A DNA stretch of 56,401 nucleotides, from NCBI GenBank assembly GCA_035308905.1, contig DATGFS010000029.1:1-56401 (forward strand), written 5' to 3'. Position 1 is the stretch's first letter. Each line of letters begins with the position of its first letter. The notes under the pieces were generated by a model that saw nothing but the letters and a program-made list of their open reading frames with translations, was not told the DNA's origin and made no database searches. Below are positions 1-8,128 of the stretch, in pieces. A program made the position numbers and the translations under genes. The stretch is from a bacterium (GTDB lineage: Bacteria > Sysuimicrobiota > Sysuimicrobiia > Sysuimicrobiales > Segetimicrobiaceae).

Positions 1-174
<174 letters not shown>

Positions 175-999
175 AGATCACACTGCGTCCCTCAGGAGTA
201 ATCCTGAGGTGTCTAACCGGCTGATATCGGTGGAACCCTCCCGCAGTTCCGAACGCTGCGGAGGGCAATACCGAGGGAAGAACGGGAGCCGATCAATGAA
301 GGAGACGTTGATCGGGACTGTGTTGGGGGATGGATATCTCGAGCCACACGGCCGAGGCATCCGGCTTCAGGTGAATCACGCGGCCCGCTACAAAGCGTAC
401 GTCGCGTGGAAGCACCGGCAACTCACGGCGCTTCGACCTGGTCCCCTGCACCAGCACGACAACGGTGGGTATCCCTTCTGGCGGTTTGTGACGCGGTGCC
501 ATCCGTACCTGGCTGAACTTCGAGAACTCTTCTATGCGAACGGCAGGAAGATCGTCCCCGAGACGATCGGAACGCTGTTCAGACACCCGGAGTCGCTCGC
601 AGTTTGGTTCATGGACGATGGCACGTGCGATCGACGGCAAGGATCGATGCTCTTCGAGACTCAATGCTTCGGCCCCGAGGATCTTCAACGGCTGCAAGCG
701 GTCCTGCGGGACAACTTCGGCGTGAAGACCGCGGTGCACCGAAGCGGAGTGCGGAGAGGCCGGTGACTGTACGTGACAGTCGCCGAGGCCAGGAAACTGG
801 TAAGTCTCATCGGTCCATATGTGCTGCCGGAAATGCGATACAAGCTCCCGTTCCCTGTAACGACTGATGGCTGCAAAGCCTGAGATGGAGCGCCTGCCGA
901 AAAGGCAATCTGTGGTCTCCATCACACGCCGGCTCCTTCCGACTCCTTGGAAGGATGAAGCTATAGTCTGTGCCTCTGGAGACAGAGGGAAATCACACG
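175..999 (+). other. group I intron at 23S position 2593
   Basis: These 825 bases separate the two halves of the conserved GAACGT/CGTGAGACAG motif, so the insertion is at E. coli position 2593, the site used by the chloroplast intron that encodes I-CreI. The 5' exon ends in T and the intron ends in G, as group I splicing requires. A candidate internal guide at 185-190 (GCGTCC) pairs with the exon end and puts a G opposite T174. A perfect 8-bp hairpin with a GTAA tetraloop lies at 190-209. A P9-like hairpin (973-988, GAGA loop) follows a P7-like segment, CTATAGTC (961-968). The subgroup was not assigned. An endonuclease gene sits inside. Confidence 0.9.
296..766 (+). CDS. LAGLIDADG homing endonuclease (interrupted by in-frame TGA)
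   Basis: Intron-encoded DNA endonuclease expected to cut intronless 23S genes and spread the intron. Two LAGLIDADG-type helices are visible: LIGTVLGDGYL near residue 4 and LAVWFMDDGTC near residue 100, so this is a single-chain two-motif enzyme. The ATG at 296 directly precedes the first motif; a longer frame back to 155 runs into the rRNA exon. The frame stops at TGA 764-766 after 156 residues. The same frame continues without another stop to 881-883 and reads LYVTVAEARKLV...VLPEMRYKL, which is the usual C-terminal ending of this family. The gene is therefore either a nonsense mutant, a read-through product or a sequencing error. Confidence 0.85.
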   Translation: MKETLIGTVLGDGYLEPHGRGIRLQVNHAARYKAYVAWKHRQLTALRPGPLHQHDNGGYPFWRFVTRCHPYLAELRELFYANGRKIVPETIGTLFRHPESLAVWFMDDGTCDRRQGSMLFETQCFGPEDLQRLQAVLRDNFGVKTAVHRSGVRRGR

Positions 1000-1305
<306 letters not shown>

Positions 1306-1462
1306 TACGAATTGTAGGGGCAGCTGTATGGAGCTTGCACCGTGGCTCGGAGTCGCAGGCAAGGGCTTCTGATGCACTAAGAAGCCTGGGATCCGAACGC
1401 ACGAGCCATGGGCGAAATGTGCGGACGCGCGCGCTCGGATGCAACTGCGTCCGCGGCAAGGT

Positions 1463-1580
1463 TCCCGGCGGCGTTGCCGGAGGGGTCACACCCGTTCCCA
1501 TTCCGAACACGGTCGTTAAGCCCTCCAGGGCCGATGGTACTGCGCCGGCACCGGCGTGGGAGAGTAGGTCGCTGCCGGGG
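1463..1580 (+). rRNA. rrf: 5S rRNA
   Basis: Contains the hallmark segments CACACCCGTTCCCATTCCG and GGGAGAGTAGG. The terminal helix is visible: 1464-1473 pairs with 1570-1579 with a single G-T pair. It lies about 160 bases after the 23S end, so the operon order is 23S-5S. No tRNA is seen in the spacer. Confidence 0.95.
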
Positions 1581-1586
1581 TTATGT

Positions 1587-1617
1587 CGGTGGGGGAAGGT
1601 CAATCCTTCCCCCACCG
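1587..1617 (+). terminator. rRNA operon terminator
   Basis: Perfect 13-bp stem (1587-1599 with 1605-1617) and a 5-base loop, seven bases after 5S rRNA. There is no T-tract after it, so it may terminate through stem strength or work with a factor. Confidence 0.7.
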
Positions 1618-1744
1618 CATCCCCTTCGAATCTCGAACGATACGGCGCAGAACCGTGGGCACACGTTAGAGATACGTTAGTCATTCTGTTGCGCACATCG
1701 CTCAACAGCCGATCGGTGCGCGGCATCATCGTGGAGGAATCGGC

Positions 1745-1963
1745 ATGTCGATGATCCGCCCTCCGCTTGAGACGCTCTTGGACAAGGTCGACAACAAATA
1801 CGCGCTCGTCATCGGCGTGGCCAAGCGCGCCCGTCAGCTCAAAGAGGGCCAACTGCCGATGGTCGATATCCCGAGCACGAACCCGGTGACGGTCGCGCTC
1901 GAGGAAATCGCCGCCGGCAAGGTGCGCGCGGAGAAGTCTACGGAGCCGATCAAGGAAGACTAG
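1745..1963 (+). CDS. rpoZ: DNA-directed RNA polymerase omega subunit
   Basis: Omega subunit (72 residues) that helps assemble and stabilise core RNA polymerase by holding beta-prime. The RpoZ core is visible: PPLETLLDKVDNKYALVIGVAKRARQL near residues 6-32, followed by NPVTVALEEIAAGKV. Length is normal for the family. The ATG has a GGAGG at 1733-1737, seven bases upstream. It stands alone between the rRNA operon and ggt, with its own terminator. In many Bacillota rpoZ follows gmk, which is not the case here. Confidence 0.93.
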   Translation: MSMIRPPLETLLDKVDNKYALVIGVAKRARQLKEGQLPMVDIPSTNPVTVALEEIAAGKVRAEKSTEPIKED

Positions 1964-1986
1964 CGGGCGCAGAGAACGCACGGCGG

Positions 1987-2025
1987 CGGGGTCCGGATCT
2001 CAGATCCGGACCCCGTTTCGTTTTT
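1987..2025 (+). terminator. rpoZ intrinsic terminator
   Basis: Strong GC-rich inverted repeat (1987-2000 with 2002-2015) followed by GTTTCGTTTTT, a good rho-independent terminator 23 bases after rpoZ. Confidence 0.85.
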
Positions 2026-2107
2026 CCGGGCCCGCGCGGCCGCCCGCCGGCGGCGGCGGCCGCAGGGGCTCGACTTTTAACTCCCGAAGGCTCATGCAGT
2101 GACAAGC

Positions 2108-2135
2108 CGTCGCCCGGAGCACACGCCGGGCGACG
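2108..2135 (+). promoter_or_regulatory. hairpin in the ggt leader
   Basis: Perfect 10-bp inverted repeat (2108-2117 with 2126-2135, 8-base loop) ending 15 bases before the ggt ribosome-binding site. It could be an attenuator or mRNA-stability hairpin. No known riboswitch class was recognised. Confidence 0.4.
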
Positions 2136-2163
2136 AGTCGTCGGCGCAGCGTGGAGGACAGTC

Positions 2164-3825
2164 GTGGAGAGCGGCTGGCAGTTTCGTAAGGCGCTGGTCA
2201 CGAGTCACCGCGGCGTCGTCGCGGCGAAGCATCCGCTGGCGGCGCGGGCGGGCGTCGACATGCTGAATCGCGGCGGCAACGCGGTCGACGCCGCGGTCGC
2301 CACCGCGTTCGCGATCGGCGTGATCGAGCCGTGGATGAGCGGGTTGGGCGGAGGCGGCTACATGGTGGTCGGCCGTCCTGCCGGCGCCTCGGGCCCCGCG
2401 GACGCGGCCAGTGTCGTCGAATTCGGCATGCGCGCGCCGCTCGCGGCGCACGCCGAGATGTTCGAACTCGAGGACGGCTACGATACGGAGCTGTTCGGGT
2501 GGCGGCGCGTCCGCAACCAGGCCAACATTCACGGCCCGCGCTCGGTCGCGGTGCCCGGCGTGCCGGCGGGCCTGGCGCTCGCGCTCGAGCGCCTCGGGAC
2601 GATGCCGCTGGCGGAGGTGCTGCGGCCGGCGATCGCGCTCGCGCGGAACGGCTTCCCGGCGGACTGGACCACCACGCTGCAGGTCGCGCTCGACGCCGCG
2701 ACGCTCCGGCGGTACGAATCCGCGGCGTCGCTCTTCATGCCGGGCGGGCTGCCGATCGTCCCCGCCGCAACGCCGCAGCCGCATCTCGTCAAGCAGCCGG
2801 ACCTCGCCCGCACGCTCGAGGCGATCGCCGCCGAGGGCCCGGATGCCTTTTACCGCGGGGCGGTCGCCAAGCGGATCATCGAGGATGTTCGGAGCCACGG
2901 CGGCATTCTGGACACGGAGGACTTCGCCCGGTACGAAGCGCGGGTCGCACCGGCGCTCGTCTCGCGCGCGCTCGGCTACGACGTGATGCTGTCCTCGGGT
3001 CCGAGCGGCGGCGCCACGCTTGCGGAGATCGCCGGCCTCACGGCGGGATCGCCGCTGGGGCGGCTCGGCCACAACACCGCGCCGTACCTGCATCTGTTGA
3101 TCGAAGCGACGCACGCCGCGTTCGACGACCGGCTGCGCCTTCTGTCGGACGAGGGCGGGTGGGACGCGCTCACCAGCGATGCGCACATCTCAACCCGGCG
3201 GACGGGGATCGGCGAGCGCGCCTCGGCGCCCGCGGGGGCAGGCGGGCGAACCGGCGCCGACCCCACGAGCACGACGCATCTCTGCGCCGCGGACGCGTCG
3301 GGCACCATGGTCTCGCTGACCCAGACGCTGCTGTCCCGGTTCGGCTCGAGAGTGCTGGTGCCGGGCGCGGGAGTTCTATTGAACAACGGGATGATGTGGT
3401 TCAACCCCGAGCCCGGCCACCGCAACTCCGCCGCGCCGGGCCGGCGCCCGCTCGCCAATATGACGCCGGCGGTGGTGGGCGTGGAAGGCCGTCCGGTGTT
3501 CGCGGTCGGCGCATCCGGCGGGCGCCGCATCATCGACGCCGTGCTGCAGCTCGTGCTCAACCACATGGAGTTCGGGATGGACGCCCAGGCCGCAATCGAC
3601 GCGCCGCGCATGGACGCGAGCGGAGACGAGGTCGTCGTCGACGCGCGCATTCCCGCGGCGGTCCGAGACGATCTCGCGCGGCGCGGCCACCGGATCGTAG
3701 CGGCGGAAGAGACGATGGCTCCGAGGTTCTTTGCGAGTCCCGTCGCGGTGGCGCGGGATCCGTCGACGGGAGCGCTGTCCGGCGGCGCCGACCCGTACCA
3801 TCCAGCGGCGGCCGTGGGAGCGTAG
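2164..3825 (+). CDS. ggt: gamma-glutamyltransferase / glutathione hydrolase-like
   Basis: Ntn-hydrolase that removes or transfers the gamma-glutamyl group of glutathione and related peptides. The 553-residue precursor is expected to self-cleave before Thr370 in the TTHL motif (residues 370-373), giving a large subunit of about 369 and a small subunit of about 184 residues, close to the E. coli enzyme. Upstream motifs include HPLAARAGVDMLNRGGNAVDA and GLGGGGYMVV; the small subunit has NNGMMWFNPEPG and the RPLANMTPAVV segment. The GTG start follows GGAGG by six bases. No signal peptide is evident, so the protein may be cytoplasmic. Members of this family include cephalosporin acylases and other gamma-glutamyl hydrolases, so the substrate is open. 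Confidence 0.9.
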   Translation: MESGWQFRKALVTSHRGVVAAKHPLAARAGVDMLNRGGNAVDAAVATAFAIGVIEPWMSGLGGGGYMVVGRPAGASGPADAASVVEFGMRAPLAAHAEMFELEDGYDTELFGWRRVRNQANIHGPRSVAVPGVPAGLALALERLGTMPLAEVLRPAIALARNGFPADWTTTLQVALDAATLRRYESAASLFMPGGLPIVPAATPQPHLVKQPDLARTLEAIAAEGPDAFYRGAVAKRIIEDVRSHGGILDTEDFARYEARVAPALVSRALGYDVMLSSGPSGGATLAEIAGLTAGSPLGRLGHNTAPYLHLLIEATHAAFDDRLRLLSDEGGWDALTSDAHISTRRTGIGERASAPAGAGGRTGADPTSTTHLCAADASGTMVSLTQTLLSRFGSRVLVPGAGVLLNNGMMWFNPEPGHRNSAAPGRRPLANMTPAVVGVEGRPVFAVGASGGRRIIDAVLQLVLNHMEFGMDAQAAIDAPRMDASGDEVVVDARIPAAVRDDLARRGHRIVAAEETMAPRFFASPVAVARDPSTGALSGGADPYHPAAAVGA

Positions 3826-3864
3826 TCCCGGGGTTCTCGACGGCGGCCCGGCTCGCGCCGCCGG

Positions 3865-4791
3865 CTATCGGGCGCGCCGTCCGCCGCGCATCGCCGCGGC
3901 GAGCGACTGCCGGTGCCGCAGCATATCCTTCCAGGGGTCCGGCTCGTCGAGCCGCCGCGCGTAATTTCCGAGATTGAAGCGGGCGGGATCGAGCTTCGGC
4001 GACACCTCGGACCAATCCAGGGGCATCGAGATCGGCGCCTTCGGGCGGCGCCGCACAGAAAACGGCGCCACCACAGTCTGCGCGAATCCGTTCCGGAACG
4101 GATCGAGATAGACGCGTCCGCGGCGCGCCCGCACGCGGGCGGCGACGGTCAGTTCCTTGGGGTGCGCGTCGGCCAGGATGCGCGCGAAGGCTTCCGCGAA
4201 CGCGAGCACCGCGGCGTTATCCGGGCCCGGCCGGAGGGGGACGAAGATGTGCATGCCGCGGCCGCCGGATGTCTTCGGAAACGACTTGAGACCGAGGGTG
4301 TCGAGTCGTGATTTGATCACCACCGCCGCCCGGGCGGCGTCGGAGAACTCTCCGGAGGTCGGATCGATATCGAAACACAGCCAGTCCGGCTTGTGAGGTG
4401 CGCGCCTCCGGCTCAGCCACGTGTGCACCGGGATGCAGCCGAGGTTGACGAGGGCCAGCTGCGTTTCCAATTTCCCGCCGACGACATACGTCGTGGAGCC
4501 GGTGTGATCGCGTACGTTCTGCGTCGGGGTGCCGGGCGGCAGTCCTTTCGGGGCCTCACGCTGATAGAAGCACTGCCCGCGCATGCCGTCGGGGCACCGT
4601 TCCAGGACGAGCAGCCGGTCTTCGACATACGGCCGGAGGCGCGGGAACACAGCCTGATAGTATTCGGCGAGATTTCCCTTGGTGTAGCCCTCGTCCGGCC
4701 AAAACACTTTGTCGGGGTGGCCGATCGCGACGGCGGAACGGCCGCCGCGCGCCCGGGGCCCGGCGGTGCGGCGCGCAGGGGTGTGGCTCAT
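3865..4791 (-). CDS. ligD: LigD-type DNA polymerase/primase (POL) protein of non-homologous end joining
   Basis: Archaeo-eukaryotic-primase-type polymerase that fills or adds nucleotides at double-strand breaks. It has 308 residues and contains only the POL domain. Visible marks are FWPDEGYTKGNLAEYY near the N-terminus, the metal-binding CFDIDPTSGEF, the nucleotide-binding SGGRGMHIFVPL, and YLDPFRNGFAQTVVAPFSVR with the third acidic residue. The ATG overlaps the stop of the ligase gene by four bases (ATGA), so the three genes are translationally coupled. The gene order (phosphoesterase, ligase, polymerase) is colinear with the single-chain LigD of Pseudomonas. It ends 39 bases from the convergent ggt. 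No Ku gene lies in the window. Confidence 0.92.
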   Translation of the reverse strand: MSHTPARRTAGPRARGGRSAVAIGHPDKVFWPDEGYTKGNLAEYYQAVFPRLRPYVEDRLLVLERCPDGMRGQCFYQREAPKGLPPGTPTQNVRDHTGSTTYVVGGKLETQLALVNLGCIPVHTWLSRRRAPHKPDWLCFDIDPTSGEFSDAARAAVVIKSRLDTLGLKSFPKTSGGRGMHIFVPLRPGPDNAAVLAFAEAFARILADAHPKELTVAARVRARRGRVYLDPFRNGFAQTVVAPFSVRRRPKAPISMPLDWSEVSPKLDPARFNLGNYARRLDEPDPWKDMLRHRQSLAAAMRGGRRAR

Positions 4792-5756
4792 GACGCGGCC
4801 TCCGGCAGAACGACTTCGCGGGCGTTCTTGTCGTCGCGCAATCCCAGAAACGCCGGCTGGCGGAGCTTCCGGTCCGCGGTCAATTCCTCGTAGGCGATCT
4901 GCGCGACGAGGCGCGGCTCGAGGTACGTCGCGTCGCGCTCCCGCGGAGGATTCTCGAACGGGGGCGTCCGGCGCACGAGGGGCCGGAACATCCGGTACAG
5001 GGAGGCCAGCGTGCGCTCGGTGAAGCCCGTCCCGACCTTCCCGACGTATCGAAGCCGGCCGTTCCTGTCGTGTGCGCCCAGCAGCAGCGCGCCGAATTTC
5101 GTCCGCGCGCCCCGCGGCGGCGTGTACCCGCCGATGACGAACTCGTCTTCCTGCCTTACCTTGACCTTCAGCCATTTGTTGGAGCGGCCCTGCACGTAGG
5201 GCGCCGCGGTGTCTTTCGCAATGATCCCTTCGAAGCCGCGCTTCTTTGCCTCGCCGTAGGCGGTCAGGCCGTTCGCGGCCATGCGCCTCGCGCGATGGAC
5301 CGTTCCGCGGATCCCGACGACGGTCTCCAGCGCGGCGCGCCGGACCGGCAGCGGCTCCCGCCGCAGATCCTTTCCATTCCGGTAGAGGCAGTCGAACACC
5401 ACGTAGGAGCGCGGGGCCCGGCCCTGCTGAAGCAGTTGAAAGCGGGACACGCCTCGACGGTCGAACGCGGCGACTTCGCCGTCGAGGAGCAGCGTGCGCG
5501 CGGGAAGATCCTGCACCGCCCGCGCGACGTCGACGAACGCGGCCGTCCGGTCGTTGCCGTTCCGCGACACGAGACGGACGCGGCTTCCTTCTTTATACGC
5601 CAGGATCCGGTAGCCGTCGTATTTCTCTTCGTAGACCCATCCCGGCCGGTGAAACGGATCGCGGACCAACGTCGCGAGCATCGGTTTGACGCGAAAAGGA
5701 ATGCGGCCGGACGCCGCGGAGGCGCCGGACGTCCGGCGCGCGCGCTCCGCGGTCAC
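4788..5756 (-). CDS. ligD: ATP-dependent DNA ligase (LigD LIG module)
   Basis: Seals nicks and double-strand ends using ATP. The adenylation motif EKYDGYR is near residue 43, with the lysine as the attachment site. Further motifs are LLLDGEVAAFD, FEGIIAKDTAAPY and NKWLKVKV, followed by an OB-fold with RYVGKVGTGFT. Its 322 residues are typical of the LIG domain alone. The ATG overlaps the end of the phosphoesterase gene by four bases, and its own stop overlaps the polymerase start, so it is the middle gene of a coupled three-gene unit. Confidence 0.94.
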   Translation of the reverse strand: MTAERARRTSGASAASGRIPFRVKPMLATLVRDPFHRPGWVYEEKYDGYRILAYKEGSRVRLVSRNGNDRTAAFVDVARAVQDLPARTLLLDGEVAAFDRRGVSRFQLLQQGRAPRSYVVFDCLYRNGKDLRREPLPVRRAALETVVGIRGTVHRARRMAANGLTAYGEAKKRGFEGIIAKDTAAPYVQGRSNKWLKVKVRQEDEFVIGGYTPPRGARTKFGALLLGAHDRNGRLRYVGKVGTGFTERTLASLYRMFRPLVRRTPPFENPPRERDATYLEPRLVAQIAYEELTADRKLRQPAFLGLRDDKNAREVVLPEAAS

Positions 5757-6370
5757 GCCGACCCCGACGGCGCGGCCGATCGGCGCTGCCGGCGGCGGGT
5801 ACGCGGCGCGGAAGCCGGCGGCGTGCGCGGAGCCCCGGACTTCGTCGCCGCGGCGGACCCGGCGGTGGACGGCGCGGCGGCTTCACGCCGCTTGATCAGC
5901 AGCCACGCTTGCCGCGACCGGCCGGCGACGCCCAGCCCCGTTCGGACGAGCACCCAGGCGCCTTTGAGCCGCCGTCCGTCCAGCGTAAACCGGAGCTCGC
6001 CGCGGCGCAGCGCCGCATCGACGTTCGGATCGTCCGGGCGCCATATCCCCTCGTCCCAGATGACGACCGTTCCCGCGCCGTACTCGCCTTCAGGGATGCG
6101 GCCTTCGAACTTCGCGTAATCCAATGGGTGATCTTCGACGCGCACGGCGAGCCGCCGCGTGCCGGGATCGCTTGATGGACCCTTCGGCACCGCCCACGAG
6201 AGCAGCACGCCATTCCACTCGAGTCGAAAGTCGTAATGCAGCGTCCGCGCGCGGTGCTTGTGGGTAACATAGCGGAGACGCCTCGTCCCTCCGCGCGGGC
6301 GACGGTGAGCGCCCGACGGCTCGGGCGTCGCGGTAAAGTGCCGCTTGCGCCGGTACTCCTGCAGGCTCAT
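5753..6370 (-). CDS. ligD: 3'-phosphoesterase (LigD PE module)
   Basis: Metal-dependent enzyme that trims 3'-phosphate and 3'-ribonucleotide ends before ligation. The catalytic signature is clear: THKHRARTLHYDFRLEW (His, His, Asp, Arg), SWAVPKGPS, VEDHPLDY (His and Tyr) and GRIPEGEYGAGTV. It has 205 residues. The last 45 residues are basic and rich in Ala, Pro and Arg, like the linker that joins PE to LIG in single-chain LigD. It is the first gene of the operon and its stop overlaps the ligase start by four bases. Confidence 0.93.
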   Translation of the reverse strand: MSLQEYRRKRHFTATPEPSGAHRRPRGGTRRLRYVTHKHRARTLHYDFRLEWNGVLLSWAVPKGPSSDPGTRRLAVRVEDHPLDYAKFEGRIPEGEYGAGTVVIWDEGIWRPDDPNVDAALRRGELRFTLDGRRLKGAWVLVRTGLGVAGRSRQAWLLIKRREAAAPSTAGSAAATKSGAPRTPPASAPRTRRRQRRSAAPSGSA

Positions 6371-6499
6371 GGCAGACGCTCCGGTTCTCCGCCGCCGCGG
6401 AGCGGCAGTCCTTCGTCTCGTCTTTCACCTTTAGCGTACCCGCGAACCCGTGGGATCTCATTCGGGACGTCACACGAGATATCCACGGCTTGTCCACAA

Positions 6500-6511
6500 G
6501 AACGATCGTTC
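6500..6511. promoter_or_regulatory. possible LexA (SOS) operator upstream of the ligD genes
   Basis: The 12-base palindrome GAACGATCGTTC fits the Gram-positive LexA box GAAC-N4-GTTC exactly. It lies 130 bases upstream of the first ligD gene. A match to eight fixed bases is expected about once in 56 kb by chance, so the support comes from its intergenic position before a DNA-repair operon. The rest of 6371-6631 shows no gene and no clear promoter. Confidence 0.4.
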
Positions 6512-6631
6512 CGGATTGTTTGCGCGTGTGTGATGTGCTACATTCTCGCATGCCGGCGAGCGCTGCACGCGGGTGAGAGTGAGGTAGCTCTTCGGAGCCA
6601 ACCCGGCTTAACCCGTGCGGTCTCGCCGGCG

Positions 6632-7990
6632 CTACATTTCCTCGAAGAACCGCATCAGCGCGCGAATGCCCTTGTGGAAGTGCTCGAGATCCAAGCTCTC
6701 GTCGGGGCTGTGGGCGTTCGCATCCGGCAGCGACCATCCGGTGACGACGACCGGGAGCCCCAGCCGTCCCGCGAACTCGGACACGATCGGAACCGACCCG
6801 CCCATGCGCACGAACACCGCCTCGCGGCCGAACGCTTCCGTGAGGGCGCGCTTCGCCGCGGCGATCGGCGGCGCGTTCGATGAGATGACCACCGGCGGCG
6901 CCCCGTGGCCCATCTTGACCTCCGCGCGCACGCTCTTCGGCGCGACCGCCAGCACGTGCGTGGTAAAGGCGCCCGCGATTTCGTCCGGGCGCTGGTCGGC
7001 GACGACACGCATGCTCACCTTCGCCGCGGCCCGCGCGGGGATCACGGTCTTGGACCCGGCGCCCGTAAACCCGCCCGGCATCCCATGGATCTCCAACGTC
7101 GGCCGGGCCCACATGCGCTCGAGCGCGCCGTACCCGGGCTCGCCGATCAACGCCGGCGCGCCGATCTCATTCCGGAGAAACGCCGCTTCGTCGAACGGCA
7201 GCCGCTCCCACCCGGCCTTCTCCTCGGCCAGCGGCGGCGCCACGCGATCGTAGAAACCGGGGATCAGGATGCGCCCGTTCTTGTCCTTGAGCGCGGTCAG
7301 GATTTCGGCGAGGGCCTGGAACGGGTTCGGCGCCACCCCGCCGTAGATGCCGGAGTGAAGATCCCGCGCCGCGCCCGAGACCTCGATCTCCCCCCCGACG
7401 ATCCCGCGTAGTCCGAGCGTGATCGCGGGAACGCCCGGCGCGGCCATGCCCGAGTCGAGCACCAGGCAGGCGTCCGCCCGCAGCCGGTCCGCGTGGTCGC
7501 GGACGTACGCCTCGATGCCGGCCCCGCCCGACTCTTCCTCGCCTTCGATGAGCAGCTTGACGTTGATCGGCAGCCTGCCGCTCGTCTGAAGGTACGCCCT
7601 GATCGCCGCGATGAGCGTGAGGATCTGTCCTTTGTCGTCGGCCGCGCCGCGGGCAAACAGCCGTCCGCCGCGGACGGCAGGTTGAAAGGGCGGCGACGTC
7701 CAGAGATCGACCGGATCGACGGGCTGCACGTCGTAGTGGCCGTACCCGAGGAGGGTGGGGCGGCCGGGGGCGCCGAGCCACTCCGCGTAGACCAGCGGAT
7801 AGCCGGCGGTCTCGATGAGCTCCACCGGCAGGTCCATCGACCGGAGATTCTCGGCGAGCCAGTGGGCGGCGCGGCGGGTATCGTCGCGGTGCTCCGGCAG
7901 CGTGCTGATGCTCGGAATGCGGAGCAGATCGCTGAGCTCGGACTCGAAGCGTGCGCGGTGGGCGTCGGCGAACTCGACCGGGCTGGGCAT
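6632..7990 (-). CDS. M20 family metallopeptidase (dipeptidase-like)
   Basis: Zinc-dependent peptidase or amidohydrolase of the M20 clan, probably acting on dipeptides or small peptides in the cytoplasm (452 residues). Zinc-site and catalytic motifs are in order: GYGHYDVQPVD, ARGAADDKGQ, EGEEESGG, and a dimerisation domain starting at LRGIVGGEIEV. The C-terminal HSPDESLDLEH supplies the last His. The start at 7990 is set by an AGGAGG five bases upstream; the frame extends to 8116 but has no ribosome site there. The exact substrate cannot be read from the sequence. Confidence 0.88.
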   Translation of the reverse strand: MPSPVEFADAHRARFESELSDLLRIPSISTLPEHRDDTRRAAHWLAENLRSMDLPVELIETAGYPLVYAEWLGAPGRPTLLGYGHYDVQPVDPVDLWTSPPFQPAVRGGRLFARGAADDKGQILTLIAAIRAYLQTSGRLPINVKLLIEGEEESGGAGIEAYVRDHADRLRADACLVLDSGMAAPGVPAITLGLRGIVGGEIEVSGAARDLHSGIYGGVAPNPFQALAEILTALKDKNGRILIPGFYDRVAPPLAEEKAGWERLPFDEAAFLRNEIGAPALIGEPGYGALERMWARPTLEIHGMPGGFTGAGSKTVIPARAAAKVSMRVVADQRPDEIAGAFTTHVLAVAPKSVRAEVKMGHGAPPVVISSNAPPIAAAKRALTEAFGREAVFVRMGGSVPIVSEFAGRLGLPVVVTGWSLPDANAHSPDESLDLEHFHKGIRALMRFFEEM

Positions 7991-8033
7991 CACGTCCTCC
8001 TGGCGTCTCGCGGTGATGCGACGGTGCCGACGG

Positions 8034-8069
8034 TTCGGGTTCCGCGCGGACCTGGAGCGCTCCTTTGGC
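8034..8069. repeat. 36-base dispersed element, copy 1
   Basis: Ungapped 31/36 match to 21043-21078. Both copies contain TTCGGGTTCCGC, then a GGAGCGCTCC-like palindrome and CTCCTTTGGC. This copy lies 44 bases upstream of the M20 peptidase start, in the opposite orientation to that gene. The function is unknown. Confidence 0.6.
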
Positions 8070-8128
8070 GACTCCGTGGTGGCCTGGCCGCGCGCGTCCC
8101 GGTGCGGCCAGGCCACCAGCTAAGCGTC

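Noticed and set aside
868-882. GCAAAGCC near 872, as in c-di-GMP aptamers
   Set aside because: Part of the group I intron core and endonuclease 3' end; the flanking aptamer helices are absent. The same holds for GGCTTTGC near 50380 after tRNA-Thr.
2331-3977. 548-codon plus-strand frame overlapping ggt
   Set aside because: Arg-rich shadow of ggt in another frame, without a ribosome site or motifs.
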